This document shows positions 43,410 through 51,227 of a DNA stretch of 64,000 nucleotides, one piece after another. Positions within the stretch are counted from its first letter, which is position 1. Every line of letters starts with the position of its first letter. The translations under genes and the position numbers were made by a program. The stretch is from an uncultured Bacilli bacterium (GTDB taxonomy: Bacteria; Bacillota_I; Bacilli_A; RFN20; CAG-826). The notes under the pieces were generated by a model. It was given only the letters and a program-made list of their open reading frames with translations, was not told the origin of the DNA and searched no databases. The stretch covers positions 36,341 to 100,340 of the forward strand of contig CAKPBC010000007.1 of the NCBI GenBank assembly GCA_934140155.1, in the 5' to 3' direction.

Positions 43410-44159
43410 CTAACGTTCGAAATCGCCAGTGCCATTCCAACAATCATCTAAAACACGAGCTTTATCATATTTTGTAGAACCTTTGATACCAATTAAAGCT
43501 TCACGAATGTTGAATGAATTATCTGTATATTCTTTATCCATTAGAAGAATTAATGGAGTATACAAATCTTCGCCATTAAGAATCTCTTTAAAATAAGTTA
43601 CATCAGATTCGTAGTTTTCGTTGTTATATTCATGGCTAGCATCAGTTCCCACTTCATAAATTGTATTACGGAATTCAATTGGATCAACATTACCATCAAT
43701 TTCGTCGCCAAAGAAAATTTTATACATTTCACTTTCTTTATCAGTTACATCATAACTAGAAGATTGTTCATCAACGGATATTGTTTTGATTTTGTAATCA
43801 GAGTCGAATGTTTTATCATCAAATAATGTTTTAAATGCTTGATATGCATCACGGCAATTATCGCATTTTTTTTCAATGAATACTAAGAAATATTTGTCAC
43901 CATCTTTAAATCTAGCTTCCTTATCATAGATTAAATTTCTAGCAGCGCCATTAGATAATTTTACTTTATTATCGTTGTAATATTTTTCATTGCTAGTGAT
44001 TAAATCTGCTAATGCAGTTACACCTTTAGAAATTGGTTGAATAAGTAAGATAATACCGAAAATCAAACTAACGATTAATAATGGTTGAACCCATGCTGTT
44101 TCTTTAATCCAACGCCAAATACGGGCGAAAAAGTTTCCTATTGCTTTAAATACTTTCAT
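43410..44159 (-). CDS. Membrane-anchored thioredoxin-like protein
   Basis: A 249-residue protein. One transmembrane segment lies near residues 20-45. The outer part has a thioredoxin-like strand with CxxC (FLVFIEKKCDNCRDAYQAF, near residue 103). A long acidic insert follows and a late LILLMDKEYTD strand. It could be a thiol-disulfide or copper-handling protein. ATG 44159 follows AGGAGG; the frame from 44228 buries it. Confidence 0.65.
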   Translation of the reverse strand: MKVFKAIGNFFARIWRWIKETAWVQPLLIVSLIFGIILLIQPISKGVTALADLITSNEKYYNDNKVKLSNGAARNLIYDKEARFKDGDKYFLVFIEKKCDNCRDAYQAFKTLFDDKTFDSDYKIKTISVDEQSSSYDVTDKESEMYKIFFGDEIDGNVDPIEFRNTIYEVGTDASHEYNNENYESDVTYFKEILNGEDLYTPLILLMDKEYTDNSFNIREALIGIKGSTKYDKARVLDDCWNGTGDFER

Positions 44160-44371
44160 AATAGACCTCCTATATATCGATATACATAGCATAGTTATGA
44201 TATCATTGTGCGGCTGTTTTTTCAACAATTAATTTAAAAATTAATTAATAAAATTAGAGCGTATAGACACATTATAAGAAAAGATTTAAAAAATGCAAGA
44301 TTTTATTGTAAAAAATGCTGCAATGTTGTTTACTATAATAGTAAATTGTTTCAAAGAAAAGGTGATTATTA

Positions 44372-45409
44372 GTGTCATTGAAAAATACAAAACGAAAAAT
44401 GGAAGATTATCTATTCGACCATGAAAAACTTAAGAACTTTCTAGAGGTTATTAAGCAACTATTAGCTTGTGTATTAGCGGCAATGATATATGCGTTTGGT
44501 TATCGTTGCTTTATGTTAAATACTAATCCCCACTATTGCTTAGTTGGCGGAGGTATGTCAGGATTTTCCCAAATTATTACCAAAATATTAGAGATTATCG
44601 GTCTTATTAAAGCACAAGATGTTGTCTTGTGGCAACCAATATTTAACTACTTGCTTAATATTCCAATATTCGTAATAGGTTTTAAATTTATTGGCAAAAG
44701 GTTTGCTATCTACACGCTATTTGTTGTTATGTTGATATCATTAATGACTTATATCATGCCAAGTTCGATTACAGAAAAATTTGATTTGTCGATGACAATT
44801 AATGAAGCGGTTATGGAAAATGGTGTATTAGTTGCTCGCGAGGCAATTATTCCTAATTTCTTACCAAGAGCCATATTTAGCGGCATTTGTACTGGTGTGG
44901 CCACTGTTATTGCTTTCAAAAACTGTTCTTCAACTGGCGGATTAGATGTTGTCTCTTTAGCAGTTGCTAATAAAAAATCCACATCAATTGGTAAATATTT
45001 AGTTTTATTCAATGGGTTTGTTCTTATAGGATACACCATTTGTAATTATTTCTCTGTTTCAAAAGATTATGCCTTACAATTATTCTTATTCTCTTTTGTC
45101 TATTTATTCGTTAATGCTTTAGTAAATGATTTCTTAAATGGAAGATACAAAAAAGCACAAATACAAATTATTACTACCAATGAAAATATTTCTAAAATCC
45201 TTATTGCTAATTTCCCACATGGTTGTACAGTGGTTAATGGTAAAGGTGCTTTCTCTCAAGAAAATCGTTTCATCATTTATATGGCTGTTTCTTCTGCGGA
45301 AGTTAATAAAGTAGTTCATTTAGTGCAGATGGTTGATCCGCATGCTTTCGTTAATGTTACGGCATTGCAGCAGGTATATGGAAGGTTCTATATTGAGCCA
45401 TTTAAATAA
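44372..45409 (+). CDS. YitT family membrane protein
   Basis: A 345-residue protein. About five to six hydrophobic segments (residues 25-255) belong to the YitT/DUF161 domain (GYRCFMLNTNPHYCLVGGGMSGFSQII, then SSTGGLDVVSLAVANKKSTSIGKYL). The C-terminal soluble DUF2179-like domain (ITTNENISKILIANFPHGCTVVNGKGAFS) is present. Function is unknown. A GTG start follows AAAGGTGAT. TATAAT lies at 44334-44339. Confidence 0.88.
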   Translation: MSLKNTKRKMEDYLFDHEKLKNFLEVIKQLLACVLAAMIYAFGYRCFMLNTNPHYCLVGGGMSGFSQIITKILEIIGLIKAQDVVLWQPIFNYLLNIPIFVIGFKFIGKRFAIYTLFVVMLISLMTYIMPSSITEKFDLSMTINEAVMENGVLVAREAIIPNFLPRAIFSGICTGVATVIAFKNCSSTGGLDVVSLAVANKKSTSIGKYLVLFNGFVLIGYTICNYFSVSKDYALQLFLFSFVYLFVNALVNDFLNGRYKKAQIQIITTNENISKILIANFPHGCTVVNGKGAFSQENRFIIYMAVSSAEVNKVVHLVQMVDPHAFVNVTALQQVYGRFYIEPFK

Positions 45410-45413
45410 AAAT

Positions 45414-45465
45414 AAAAATTCATATCAAGTGGCAAAATTGCTTGCTTAGATATGAATTTTTTTTT
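45414..45465 (+). terminator. Terminator after the yitT-like gene
   Basis: AAAAATTCATATC pairs with GATATGAATTTTT around a 22-nt loop, ending in nine T. Confidence 0.8.
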
Positions 45466-45487
45466 ATTCGAAATTTAATAAACAATA

Positions 45488-46057
45488 CTAGAAATCAGAA
45501 TTTGAAAGGAAATTCTTAATGGCTTTTTCAGTTTTACGAAGATGAGAGCTAAATACAAGAGTAGTGACAAAATCACAAACACCATCAACGATAAGAGAAA
45601 TACCTGCAAATACAATGACAGAATCAAATGTATCAAACATTACTAAGAATCCTAACACCATTGATAATACTGCTACAACAAATAATGACCAAGATCCTTT
45701 GATGTGTGCACTAGCGCAATCGATACCATCTTGGAATTTAAATAATCCATCGGCAATAAGGAAAATACCAAAGATTACTGTGTAAATGCTTTTTACTAAA
45801 TCAACTTTTGTTAAGCATAAGATACCTAAGGCAATAAGAATTACACTAGTAACAAAAAGATGAGATCCAAAAAGTAATCCAGTTACTAAGTAACGAGTTA
45901 ATAAAATCGCTCCTAATAAGATGAATATTACACCAGCGACATAGCAAACAACAGTACTAGACTTTTCAGGTACAGCAAGGAATACAATACCAATGATTAC
46001 AGCAAATAAAGCAGTAATAAGTGACTCCCATTTAATTCTTCTAAAAAATTCTTTCAT
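45488..46057 (-). CDS. DUF308/HdeD-like membrane protein
   Basis: A 189-residue protein with six hydrophobic segments in three pairs and glycine-rich turns (GVIFILLGAILL; ALGILCLTKVDLV; GFLVMFDTFDS), the pattern of the HdeD/DUF308 family. HdeD is linked to acid resistance in E. coli; the role here is unknown. GTAGGTGG lies upstream of 46057. Confidence 0.78.
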   Translation of the reverse strand: MKEFFRRIKWESLITALFAVIIGIVFLAVPEKSSTVVCYVAGVIFILLGAILLTRYLVTGLLFGSHLFVTSVILIALGILCLTKVDLVKSIYTVIFGIFLIADGLFKFQDGIDCASAHIKGSWSLFVVAVLSMVLGFLVMFDTFDSVIVFAGISLIVDGVCDFVTTLVFSSHLRKTEKAIKNFLSNSDF

Positions 46058-46147
46058 TTAATCCACCTACTTTCGCTTTTATTATAATCAAAATATCAAC
46101 AATGTAAATATTTTGTTCTTCTTATTCAACAATTATACATATTTTGT

Positions 46148-46177
46148 TAAAAAAACGATGTCAGCTTGGACATCGTT
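46148..46177 (-). terminator. Terminator after folA
   Basis: On the minus strand AACGATGTC (46177-46169) pairs with GACATCGTT (46162-46154), followed by T. It begins at the folA stop codon. Confidence 0.85.
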
Positions 46178-46637
46178 AACGTTTTTTGTAGTATTTAATT
46201 ACGAATTGTTCGTGTTCTTCCTCTTTGTATTCGACAAATTTATCTTCATACTCAGGAAAGAATACATTACCAACATAATCGCCTTTGACTAAAGAAACAA
46301 TTAATTCTTCACAATATGGTAAGAACAATCGATAAATTGATGCACCACCGCAGACGAAGACAACTTCTGGAGAATGCTCATATCTTTTAACAAGTTCCAT
46401 GTAGTCAGTGCAAACTTCACAGCCTTGAGCATCATAATCTTTGTTAAAGTCTAATACAATGGTTTTTCTTCCTGGTAAAGGTTTACCAATTGATTCAAAA
46501 GTGGTTTTTCCCATAATCATCGTATGACCCATTGTGGTGTTTTTATAGTGTAAGAAATCTTCTTTAATATGCCATGGTATATGAATGCCATTACCAATAA
46601 CACGATTTTTATCATGAGCAACAATAATTTTAAGCAT
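46176..46637 (-). CDS. folA: Dihydrofolate reductase
   Basis: A 153-residue enzyme regenerating tetrahydrofolate. The core segments IIVAHDKNRVIGNGIHIPWHIKEDF, MIMGKTTFESIGKPLPGRKTIVL and VVFVCGGASIYRLFL are intact. It overlaps thyA by 1 bp, a classic thyA-folA pair that makes dTMP and recycles the folate. Confidence 0.95.
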   Translation of the reverse strand: MLKIIVAHDKNRVIGNGIHIPWHIKEDFLHYKNTTMGHTMIMGKTTFESIGKPLPGRKTIVLDFNKDYDAQGCEVCTDYMELVKRYEHSPEVVFVCGGASIYRLFLPYCEELIVSLVKGDYVGNVFFPEYEDKFVEYKEEEHEQFVIKYYKKR

Positions 46638-47509
46638 TAAACAGACACCTTACCTTTAATTGCCGGATATGGATCATAATTTATTACTTCGAAATCATCG
46701 TATTTGAAATCTAAAATTGAATTGACTTTTCTTTTAATGACTAGTTGTGGTAAAGGACGTGGTGTTCTTTCTAATTGAGTTTTAATTTGTTCGACATGGT
46801 CTAAATAAATGTGAACATCACCAAAAGTATGAACAAAATCGCCAGGTTCTAAATTACAAACATGAGCCATCATAATTAAAAGAGTGGCATAGGAAGCAAT
46901 GTTAAACGGGACTCCTAAGAACAAGTCCGCACTTCTTTGATATAGTTGAAGAGATAATTTTTTGCCATCGCCAGAAACATAAAATTGCATAAATGCATGA
47001 CAAGGTGGTAAAGCCATTTGATCAACTTGTGCAGGATTCCAAGCACAAATAATATGACGACGGGAGAAAGGATTTTCTTTAATTGATTTCTCTACTTCAA
47101 GTAATTGATCTTTTCCAAAAAAATCACGCCATTGCTTTCCATATACAGGGCCTAAATCACCATACTTATTTGCGAATTCTTCATCATTTTTTATTTTTTC
47201 AATAAACTCTTCCATAGTTTCGCCTTTATAATCTTTTGATTCTGTATAAGCTTTATAAGGCCATTCATTCCAAATGCGGATATTTTGTAACACTAATGGA
47301 CGGATATTTGTGCTACCAGTAATAAACCACAATAATTCTCCTAAAACAGCTTTATAATAAACTTTTTTTGTTGTGAGAAGAGGAAATCCATCACTTAAAG
47401 AGCAACGCATTTGATATCCAAATGTAGAAATTGTGCCAGTTCCAGTACGATCTTTTTTGACCATGCCATTTTCTAGTACGTGTCTACATAAATCTAAATA
47501 ACATTTCAT
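46637..47509 (-). CDS. thyA: Thymidylate synthase
   Basis: A 290-residue enzyme making dTMP from dUMP. Catalytic Cys170 sits in ALPPCHAFMQFYV; RRHIICAWNP, QLYQRSADLFLGVPFNIASYA and IKGKVSV-like C-terminal residues are present. It leads the thyA-folA operon. No strong ribosome site is visible upstream. Confidence 0.96.
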   Translation of the reverse strand: MKCYLDLCRHVLENGMVKKDRTGTGTISTFGYQMRCSLSDGFPLLTTKKVYYKAVLGELLWFITGSTNIRPLVLQNIRIWNEWPYKAYTESKDYKGETMEEFIEKIKNDEEFANKYGDLGPVYGKQWRDFFGKDQLLEVEKSIKENPFSRRHIICAWNPAQVDQMALPPCHAFMQFYVSGDGKKLSLQLYQRSADLFLGVPFNIASYATLLIMMAHVCNLEPGDFVHTFGDVHIYLDHVEQIKTQLERTPRPLPQLVIKRKVNSILDFKYDDFEVINYDPYPAIKGKVSV

Positions 47510-47617
47510 TTTTACTACACCTTACTTTCAATAAGCATTTTACCATTACTTAAACATTAGGTAAATTGCAAAATTAAAAAATAAAAACAAATTTTTGGAA
47601 AAAGTTAAATCAAGGTA

Positions 47618-47662
47618 TGCTACAATATAAAAAAAGTCTAATATAGGTTAGAGTTTTGAATG
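47618..47662 (+). promoter_or_regulatory. Extended -10 and inverted repeat before the MerR gene
   Basis: TG-C-TACAAT ends at 47626. Just after it AGTCTAA and TTAGAGT form an imperfect inverted repeat around TATAGG, a possible site for autoregulation. Confidence 0.4.
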
Positions 47663-47671
47663 GAGTAAAAT

Positions 47672-48508
47672 ATGGAAAAATTAATTAAAATTGGTGAATT
47701 TTCAAAAATTAATCATATTTCAATACCAACATTACGTTTATATGATGAATTAGGTATTTTAAAACCAATATATGTTGATAAAGAAAGCAATTATCGTTAT
47801 TATTCAATCAACCAAAATGCACGTTTAGATATGATTCAATATATGCGTGAATTAAATATGAATTTAAGTGAAATAAAAAGTATTCTTAATAGTAATGATT
47901 TAACATTAATTGAATCGACTTTAATTAAAAAGAAAAAGCAAGTTAAAGATCAAATTAATGAATTAAATTTATCTCTTACTGCGATTAGTAGAACTATTGA
48001 TTCAATAGAAAGATTTCGTAAATCTCCTAAAAAGGGTATGATAACTATTGAATATATCCCACATAGAAAAATATATGCTATTGATACTAATACGAACTTT
48101 TATGAGCATGACATCAGTGTTTATGAGACCATTTTAAATGATTTAAAAAACGATATGTTAAAAAATAATTTACCACAAGTATACTACTATAATGCAGGAA
48201 GTAGTATAAAGAAAGAAGACTTTGTCAATAATAACTATGTTTCTGATAAAGTATTTGTATTTGTTGACAATGATTTTCCTTATTCGGAAAATATTAAAAC
48301 TATTGAAAGTGGTATGTATGCTTGTATTTATTTAGATGATTTTGATGATGAAGTGGAATATGGAAAAAAACTTCTTGAATATTGTAATTCTAATGGATAT
48401 ATAATAAGTGGAGATTATATATGTGAAGTAATCACAGAATTTAATGTTTTCTCAGAAAAAAAGCGCTCAATGTATCTAAGATTACAAGTACTTTTGACAT
48501 TTCGATAA
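47672..48508 (+). CDS. MerR family regulator with GyrI-like effector domain
   Basis: A 278-residue protein. Residues 3-75 form the MerR winged HTH (IKIGEFSKINHISIPTLRLYDELGILKP, then YRYYS), followed by a coiled-coil helix (about 80-120) and a C-terminal GyrI/BmrR-like ligand domain. Such regulators bind drugs or metabolites and twist promoters with long spacers. The next gene has exactly such a promoter (48527-48557), which is probably its target. Confidence 0.9.
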   Translation: MEKLIKIGEFSKINHISIPTLRLYDELGILKPIYVDKESNYRYYSINQNARLDMIQYMRELNMNLSEIKSILNSNDLTLIESTLIKKKKQVKDQINELNLSLTAISRTIDSIERFRKSPKKGMITIEYIPHRKIYAIDTNTNFYEHDISVYETILNDLKNDMLKNNLPQVYYYNAGSSIKKEDFVNNNYVSDKVFVFVDNDFPYSENIKTIESGMYACIYLDDFDDEVEYGKKLLEYCNSNGYIISGDYICEVITEFNVFSEKKRSMYLRLQVLLTFR

Positions 48509-48526
48509 AAAATTATCGAATTAGTA

Positions 48527-48557
48527 TTGACTCTACTTTAGACTGAGACTTTAAAAT
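48527..48557 (+). promoter_or_regulatory. MerR-type promoter with 19-bp spacer
   Basis: TTGACT (48527-48532), a 19-bp spacer and TAAAAT (48552-48557). The overlong spacer with a partial dyad (A-x-TCT ... AGA-x-T) is the hallmark of MerR-activated promoters. Confidence 0.7.
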
Positions 48558-48586
48558 ATAGTTGAACAAATAAGGAGGAATGCAAA

Positions 48587-49612
48587 ATGCAAAAAATTAA
48601 AGTTGTTCAATATGGTTGTGGAAAGATGGCTAAATATATTCTTCGCTATTTATATGAACATGGCGCAGAAATCGTTGGAGCTATCGATGTTAATCCAAAA
48701 GTAGTTGGAATGGATGTTGGAGATTTCGCTGGTTTAGGAGTTAAAACAGGTGTATTAATTTCTAATGATGCAGATGCAGTATTAGATGGTTGTGATGCTG
48801 ACGTAGCAGTTGTTACTTTATTTAGTTTGGTTAGTGATTGCTATGATCATTATGTAAAATGTTTATCAAGAGGAATCAATGTTATTTCTACTTGTGAAGA
48901 AGCAACATATGCTTGGACTACTGATCCAGTTAGAATGAATAAATTAGATGTCCTTGCTAAACAAAATGGTTGTACTTTTGTTGGCTCTGGTATGGAAGAT
49001 ACTTTCTGGGTCAATATGGTTGGTATGGTTGCAGGATCTTGTAACTCTATTAAAAAGATTTGTGGTGCAGTTTCTTATAACGTTGAAGACTATGGCTTAG
49101 CTTTAGCAAAAGCACATGGTGTTGGCTTAAGCGCTGAAGAATTTGAAAAACAAATTGCACATCCAGAAGAAATTGAACCTTCCTATGTTTGGAATTCAAA
49201 TGAAGCTTTAGCTCATAAAATGGGTTGGACTATTAAATCACAAACTCAAAAATGTGTTCCTTATTTCCATGATAGTGACTTATATTCTTCAACAATGGGC
49301 CGTGTAATTCCAAAAGGAGAATGTATTGGTATGGCTGCAGTAGTTACCACTGAAACATTCCAAGGACCTATTATCGAAACACAATGTATTGGAAAAGTTT
49401 ACGGACCTGATGATGGTGATATGTGTGATTGGACTATTGAAGGTGAACCAAATGTGGAATTCCACGTTGTAAAACCTGCGACTGTTGAGCATACATGTGC
49501 AACAATTGTAAATCGTATTCCAAGTTTAATTAAAGCTCCAGCAGGTGTAGTAACACTTGATGAACTTGAACCTATTTCTTATTTAACTTATCCAATGGAA
49601 TATCATATTTAA
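48587..49612 (+). CDS. Dihydrodipicolinate-reductase-like dehydrogenase (2,4-diaminopentanoate dehydrogenase type)
   Basis: A 341-residue NAD(P)-dependent enzyme. N-terminal Rossmann motif VVQYGCGKMAKYI (6-18), then GAIDVNPKVVGMDVG, a central VGSGMEDTFW segment and a long C-terminal domain typical of the ord/DapB-related family. Related enzymes act in anaerobic ornithine breakdown, but no other ornithine pathway gene is nearby, so the substrate is open. Expression is probably controlled by the adjacent MerR regulator. Confidence 0.75.
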   Translation: MQKIKVVQYGCGKMAKYILRYLYEHGAEIVGAIDVNPKVVGMDVGDFAGLGVKTGVLISNDADAVLDGCDADVAVVTLFSLVSDCYDHYVKCLSRGINVISTCEEATYAWTTDPVRMNKLDVLAKQNGCTFVGSGMEDTFWVNMVGMVAGSCNSIKKICGAVSYNVEDYGLALAKAHGVGLSAEEFEKQIAHPEEIEPSYVWNSNEALAHKMGWTIKSQTQKCVPYFHDSDLYSSTMGRVIPKGECIGMAAVVTTETFQGPIIETQCIGKVYGPDDGDMCDWTIEGEPNVEFHVVKPATVEHTCATIVNRIPSLIKAPAGVVTLDELEPISYLTYPMEYHI

Positions 49613-49636
49613 TAAAAATTACTAAATGATTATATG

Positions 49637-49672
49637 GACTACTAGTAAATAATTTTGCTAGTAGTCTTTTTT
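49637..49672 (+). terminator. Terminator after the dehydrogenase
   Basis: GACTACTAG pairs perfectly with CTAGTAGTC around a 12-nt loop, followed by six T. Confidence 0.88.
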
Positions 49673-49684
49673 GCTAAAAATGTA

Positions 49685-49727
49685 ATAAAAAAGCCCACTT
49701 AAATTCAAACAAGAATTAGTGAGCTTT
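49685..49727 (-). terminator. Terminator after the alcohol dehydrogenase
   Basis: On the minus strand AAAGCTCACTAATTC pairs with GAATTTAAGTGGGCTT with minor mismatches, followed by T. Confidence 0.75.
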
Positions 49728-49745
49728 ATTAAAAGAATAATTAAA

Positions 49746-50891
49746 TTACATTAAAGATTCGTATAATTTGATGATATCTTCTAATGTAGGATCTTTTGGA
49801 TTACCTGGTCTACAAGCATCATCCATTGCAGATTGTGCTAAGAAAGGAATATCTTCTTTTTTAACAATATCTTTTAAGCTTTGTGGAATACCAACATCTA
49901 ATGATAATTGTCTTACAGCATCAATTGCAGCCTTACGATATTCTTCTTGAGACATTTCATCAACGCCTTTAACACCCATAGCACGAGCAATTTCACGATA
50001 TTTTTCACCAGTTGCTGGAGCATTATATTCCATAACTGTTGGAAGAATAATAGCGTTAGCAACACCATGTGGAGTGTTATAAACTGCACCTAATGGGTGA
50101 GCCATTGAGTGAACAATACCTAAACCGACATTACTAAATCCCATACCAGCAATATATTGACCAAGAGCCATACCTTCACGGCCTTCAGGTGTATTTGCGA
50201 CAGCACCTCTTAAGTGTTTAGAAATTAATCTGATTGCTTCAAGGTGGAACATATCAGACATCTCCCAAGCTGCTTTAGTAATATATCCTTCGATTGCGTG
50301 AGTCAAAGCATCCATACCAGTAGCAGCAGTTAAGCCTTTTGGCATACTTGACATCATGTTTGGATCAACAATAGCGATAACAGGAATATCATGAGTATCT
50401 ACACAAACGAATTTTCTATTCTTTTCTACATCAGTAATAACATAGTTGATTGTAACTTCTGCAGCAGTACCAGCAGTAGTAGGAACAGCAATAATTGGTG
50501 TACATGGTTTTTTAGTAGGTGCGACACCTTCTAATGAACGGACATCAGCGAATTCAGGGTTTTCAATGATGATACCGATTGCTTTAGCGGTATCCATTGA
50601 TGAGCCGCCACCGATAGCAATGATATAGTCAGCTTTAGAAGCTTTAAATGCTTCAACACCATGTTTAACATTTTCAATAGTTGGGTTTGGTTTGATATCA
50701 GAATAAATTTCATATTCTAATTTAGCATCGTCGAGTAATTTAGTGACTTTTTGAGTTACTCCGAATTTCAATAAGTCAGGATCAGAACATACAAATGCTT
50801 TTTTAAATCCCCTTCTTAATACTTCAGGAACAATATTATCAATTGCACCTGCTCCATGATATGAAGTTTCGTTTAATACAAATCTTGGCAT
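49746..50891 (-). CDS. Iron-containing alcohol dehydrogenase (lactaldehyde reductase, FucO-like)
   Basis: A 381-residue group III dehydrogenase. The nucleotide-binding GGGSSMDTAKAIG and PTTAGTAAEVT, and the metal ligands in GMDALTHAIEGY and HSMAHPLGAVYNTPHG, are intact. Closest in pattern to FucO, which reduces lactaldehyde to 1,2-propanediol. CTAGGAGG-like TAGGAGG precedes the start at 50891. A 9-3-9 palindrome and a 24-bp tandem repeat lie just upstream, so expression is likely regulated. Confidence 0.9.
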   Translation of the reverse strand: MPRFVLNETSYHGAGAIDNIVPEVLRRGFKKAFVCSDPDLLKFGVTQKVTKLLDDAKLEYEIYSDIKPNPTIENVKHGVEAFKASKADYIIAIGGGSSMDTAKAIGIIIENPEFADVRSLEGVAPTKKPCTPIIAVPTTAGTAAEVTINYVITDVEKNRKFVCVDTHDIPVIAIVDPNMMSSMPKGLTAATGMDALTHAIEGYITKAAWEMSDMFHLEAIRLISKHLRGAVANTPEGREGMALGQYIAGMGFSNVGLGIVHSMAHPLGAVYNTPHGVANAIILPTVMEYNAPATGEKYREIARAMGVKGVDEMSQEEYRKAAIDAVRQLSLDVGIPQSLKDIVKKEDIPFLAQSAMDDACRPGNPKDPTLEDIIKLYESLM

Positions 50892-50924
50892 AAATTTTCC
50901 TCCTAAATCAATTTTGTATTGTAT

Positions 50925-50945
50925 TATAGAAATTATATTTCTATA
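50925..50945 (-). promoter_or_regulatory. Palindromic operator in front of the alcohol dehydrogenase
   Basis: TATAGAAAT and ATTTCTATA are perfect 9-bp arms with a 3-bp centre, about 34 nt upstream of the start codon. The position overlaps the likely -10 or start region. The binding protein is unknown. Confidence 0.5.
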
Positions 50946-50963
50946 AATTTATTATATACTATC

Positions 50964-51011
50964 TTCTAAAAAAATAAAAATGATAAGTTCTAAAAAAATA
51001 AAAATGATAAG
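50964..51011. repeat. Two perfect tandem 24-bp direct repeats
   Basis: The 24-bp unit beginning TTCTAAAAAAATAAAAATGA is repeated exactly at 50964-50987 and 50988-51011. It lies between the divergent alcohol dehydrogenase and MATE genes. It may be an upstream activator site or recent slippage. 51012-51092 shows nothing further. Confidence 0.75.
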
Positions 51012-51092
51012 TGCTCAAATCGAAAATCATAACAAGCAAAGTATATATTTTTATATCTTTTGTTGATAAGAACATAATAAAATTTTTTATAC

Positions 51093-51121
51093 TTGATTAA
51101 AAAATATTAATGCTTTAAAAT
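51093..51121 (+). promoter_or_regulatory. Promoter for the MATE leader RNA
   Basis: TTGATT (51093-51098), a 17-bp spacer and TAAAAT (51116-51121). The start is predicted near 51128. Confidence 0.65.
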
Positions 51122-51127
51122 AGCATT

Positions 51128-51215
51128 GCTCACGCGGAGGGCGAAGTATTCATTAGAAATATTAGCTGGATAAGGTGATAGGCTGAAATGCTTGTTTCGT
51201 TATCCGGCTTTTTTT
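51128..51215 (+). ncRNA. Structured leader with terminator, candidate guanidine-IV (mepA-type) riboswitch
   Basis: The leader has a G-rich segment (GCGGAGGGCGAAG, 51134-51146), then a hairpin AGTATT/AATATT, and a terminator GCTGGATAA (51165-51173)/TTATCCGGC (51200-51208) with a 26-nt loop and seven T. The ribosome site GGAGG starts right after the T run. A terminator in a MATE gene leader matches the known context of guanidine-IV riboswitches. The aptamer identity is not confirmed; the attenuator itself is clear. Confidence 0.5.
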
Positions 51216-51227
51216 GGAGGTAGTCTT

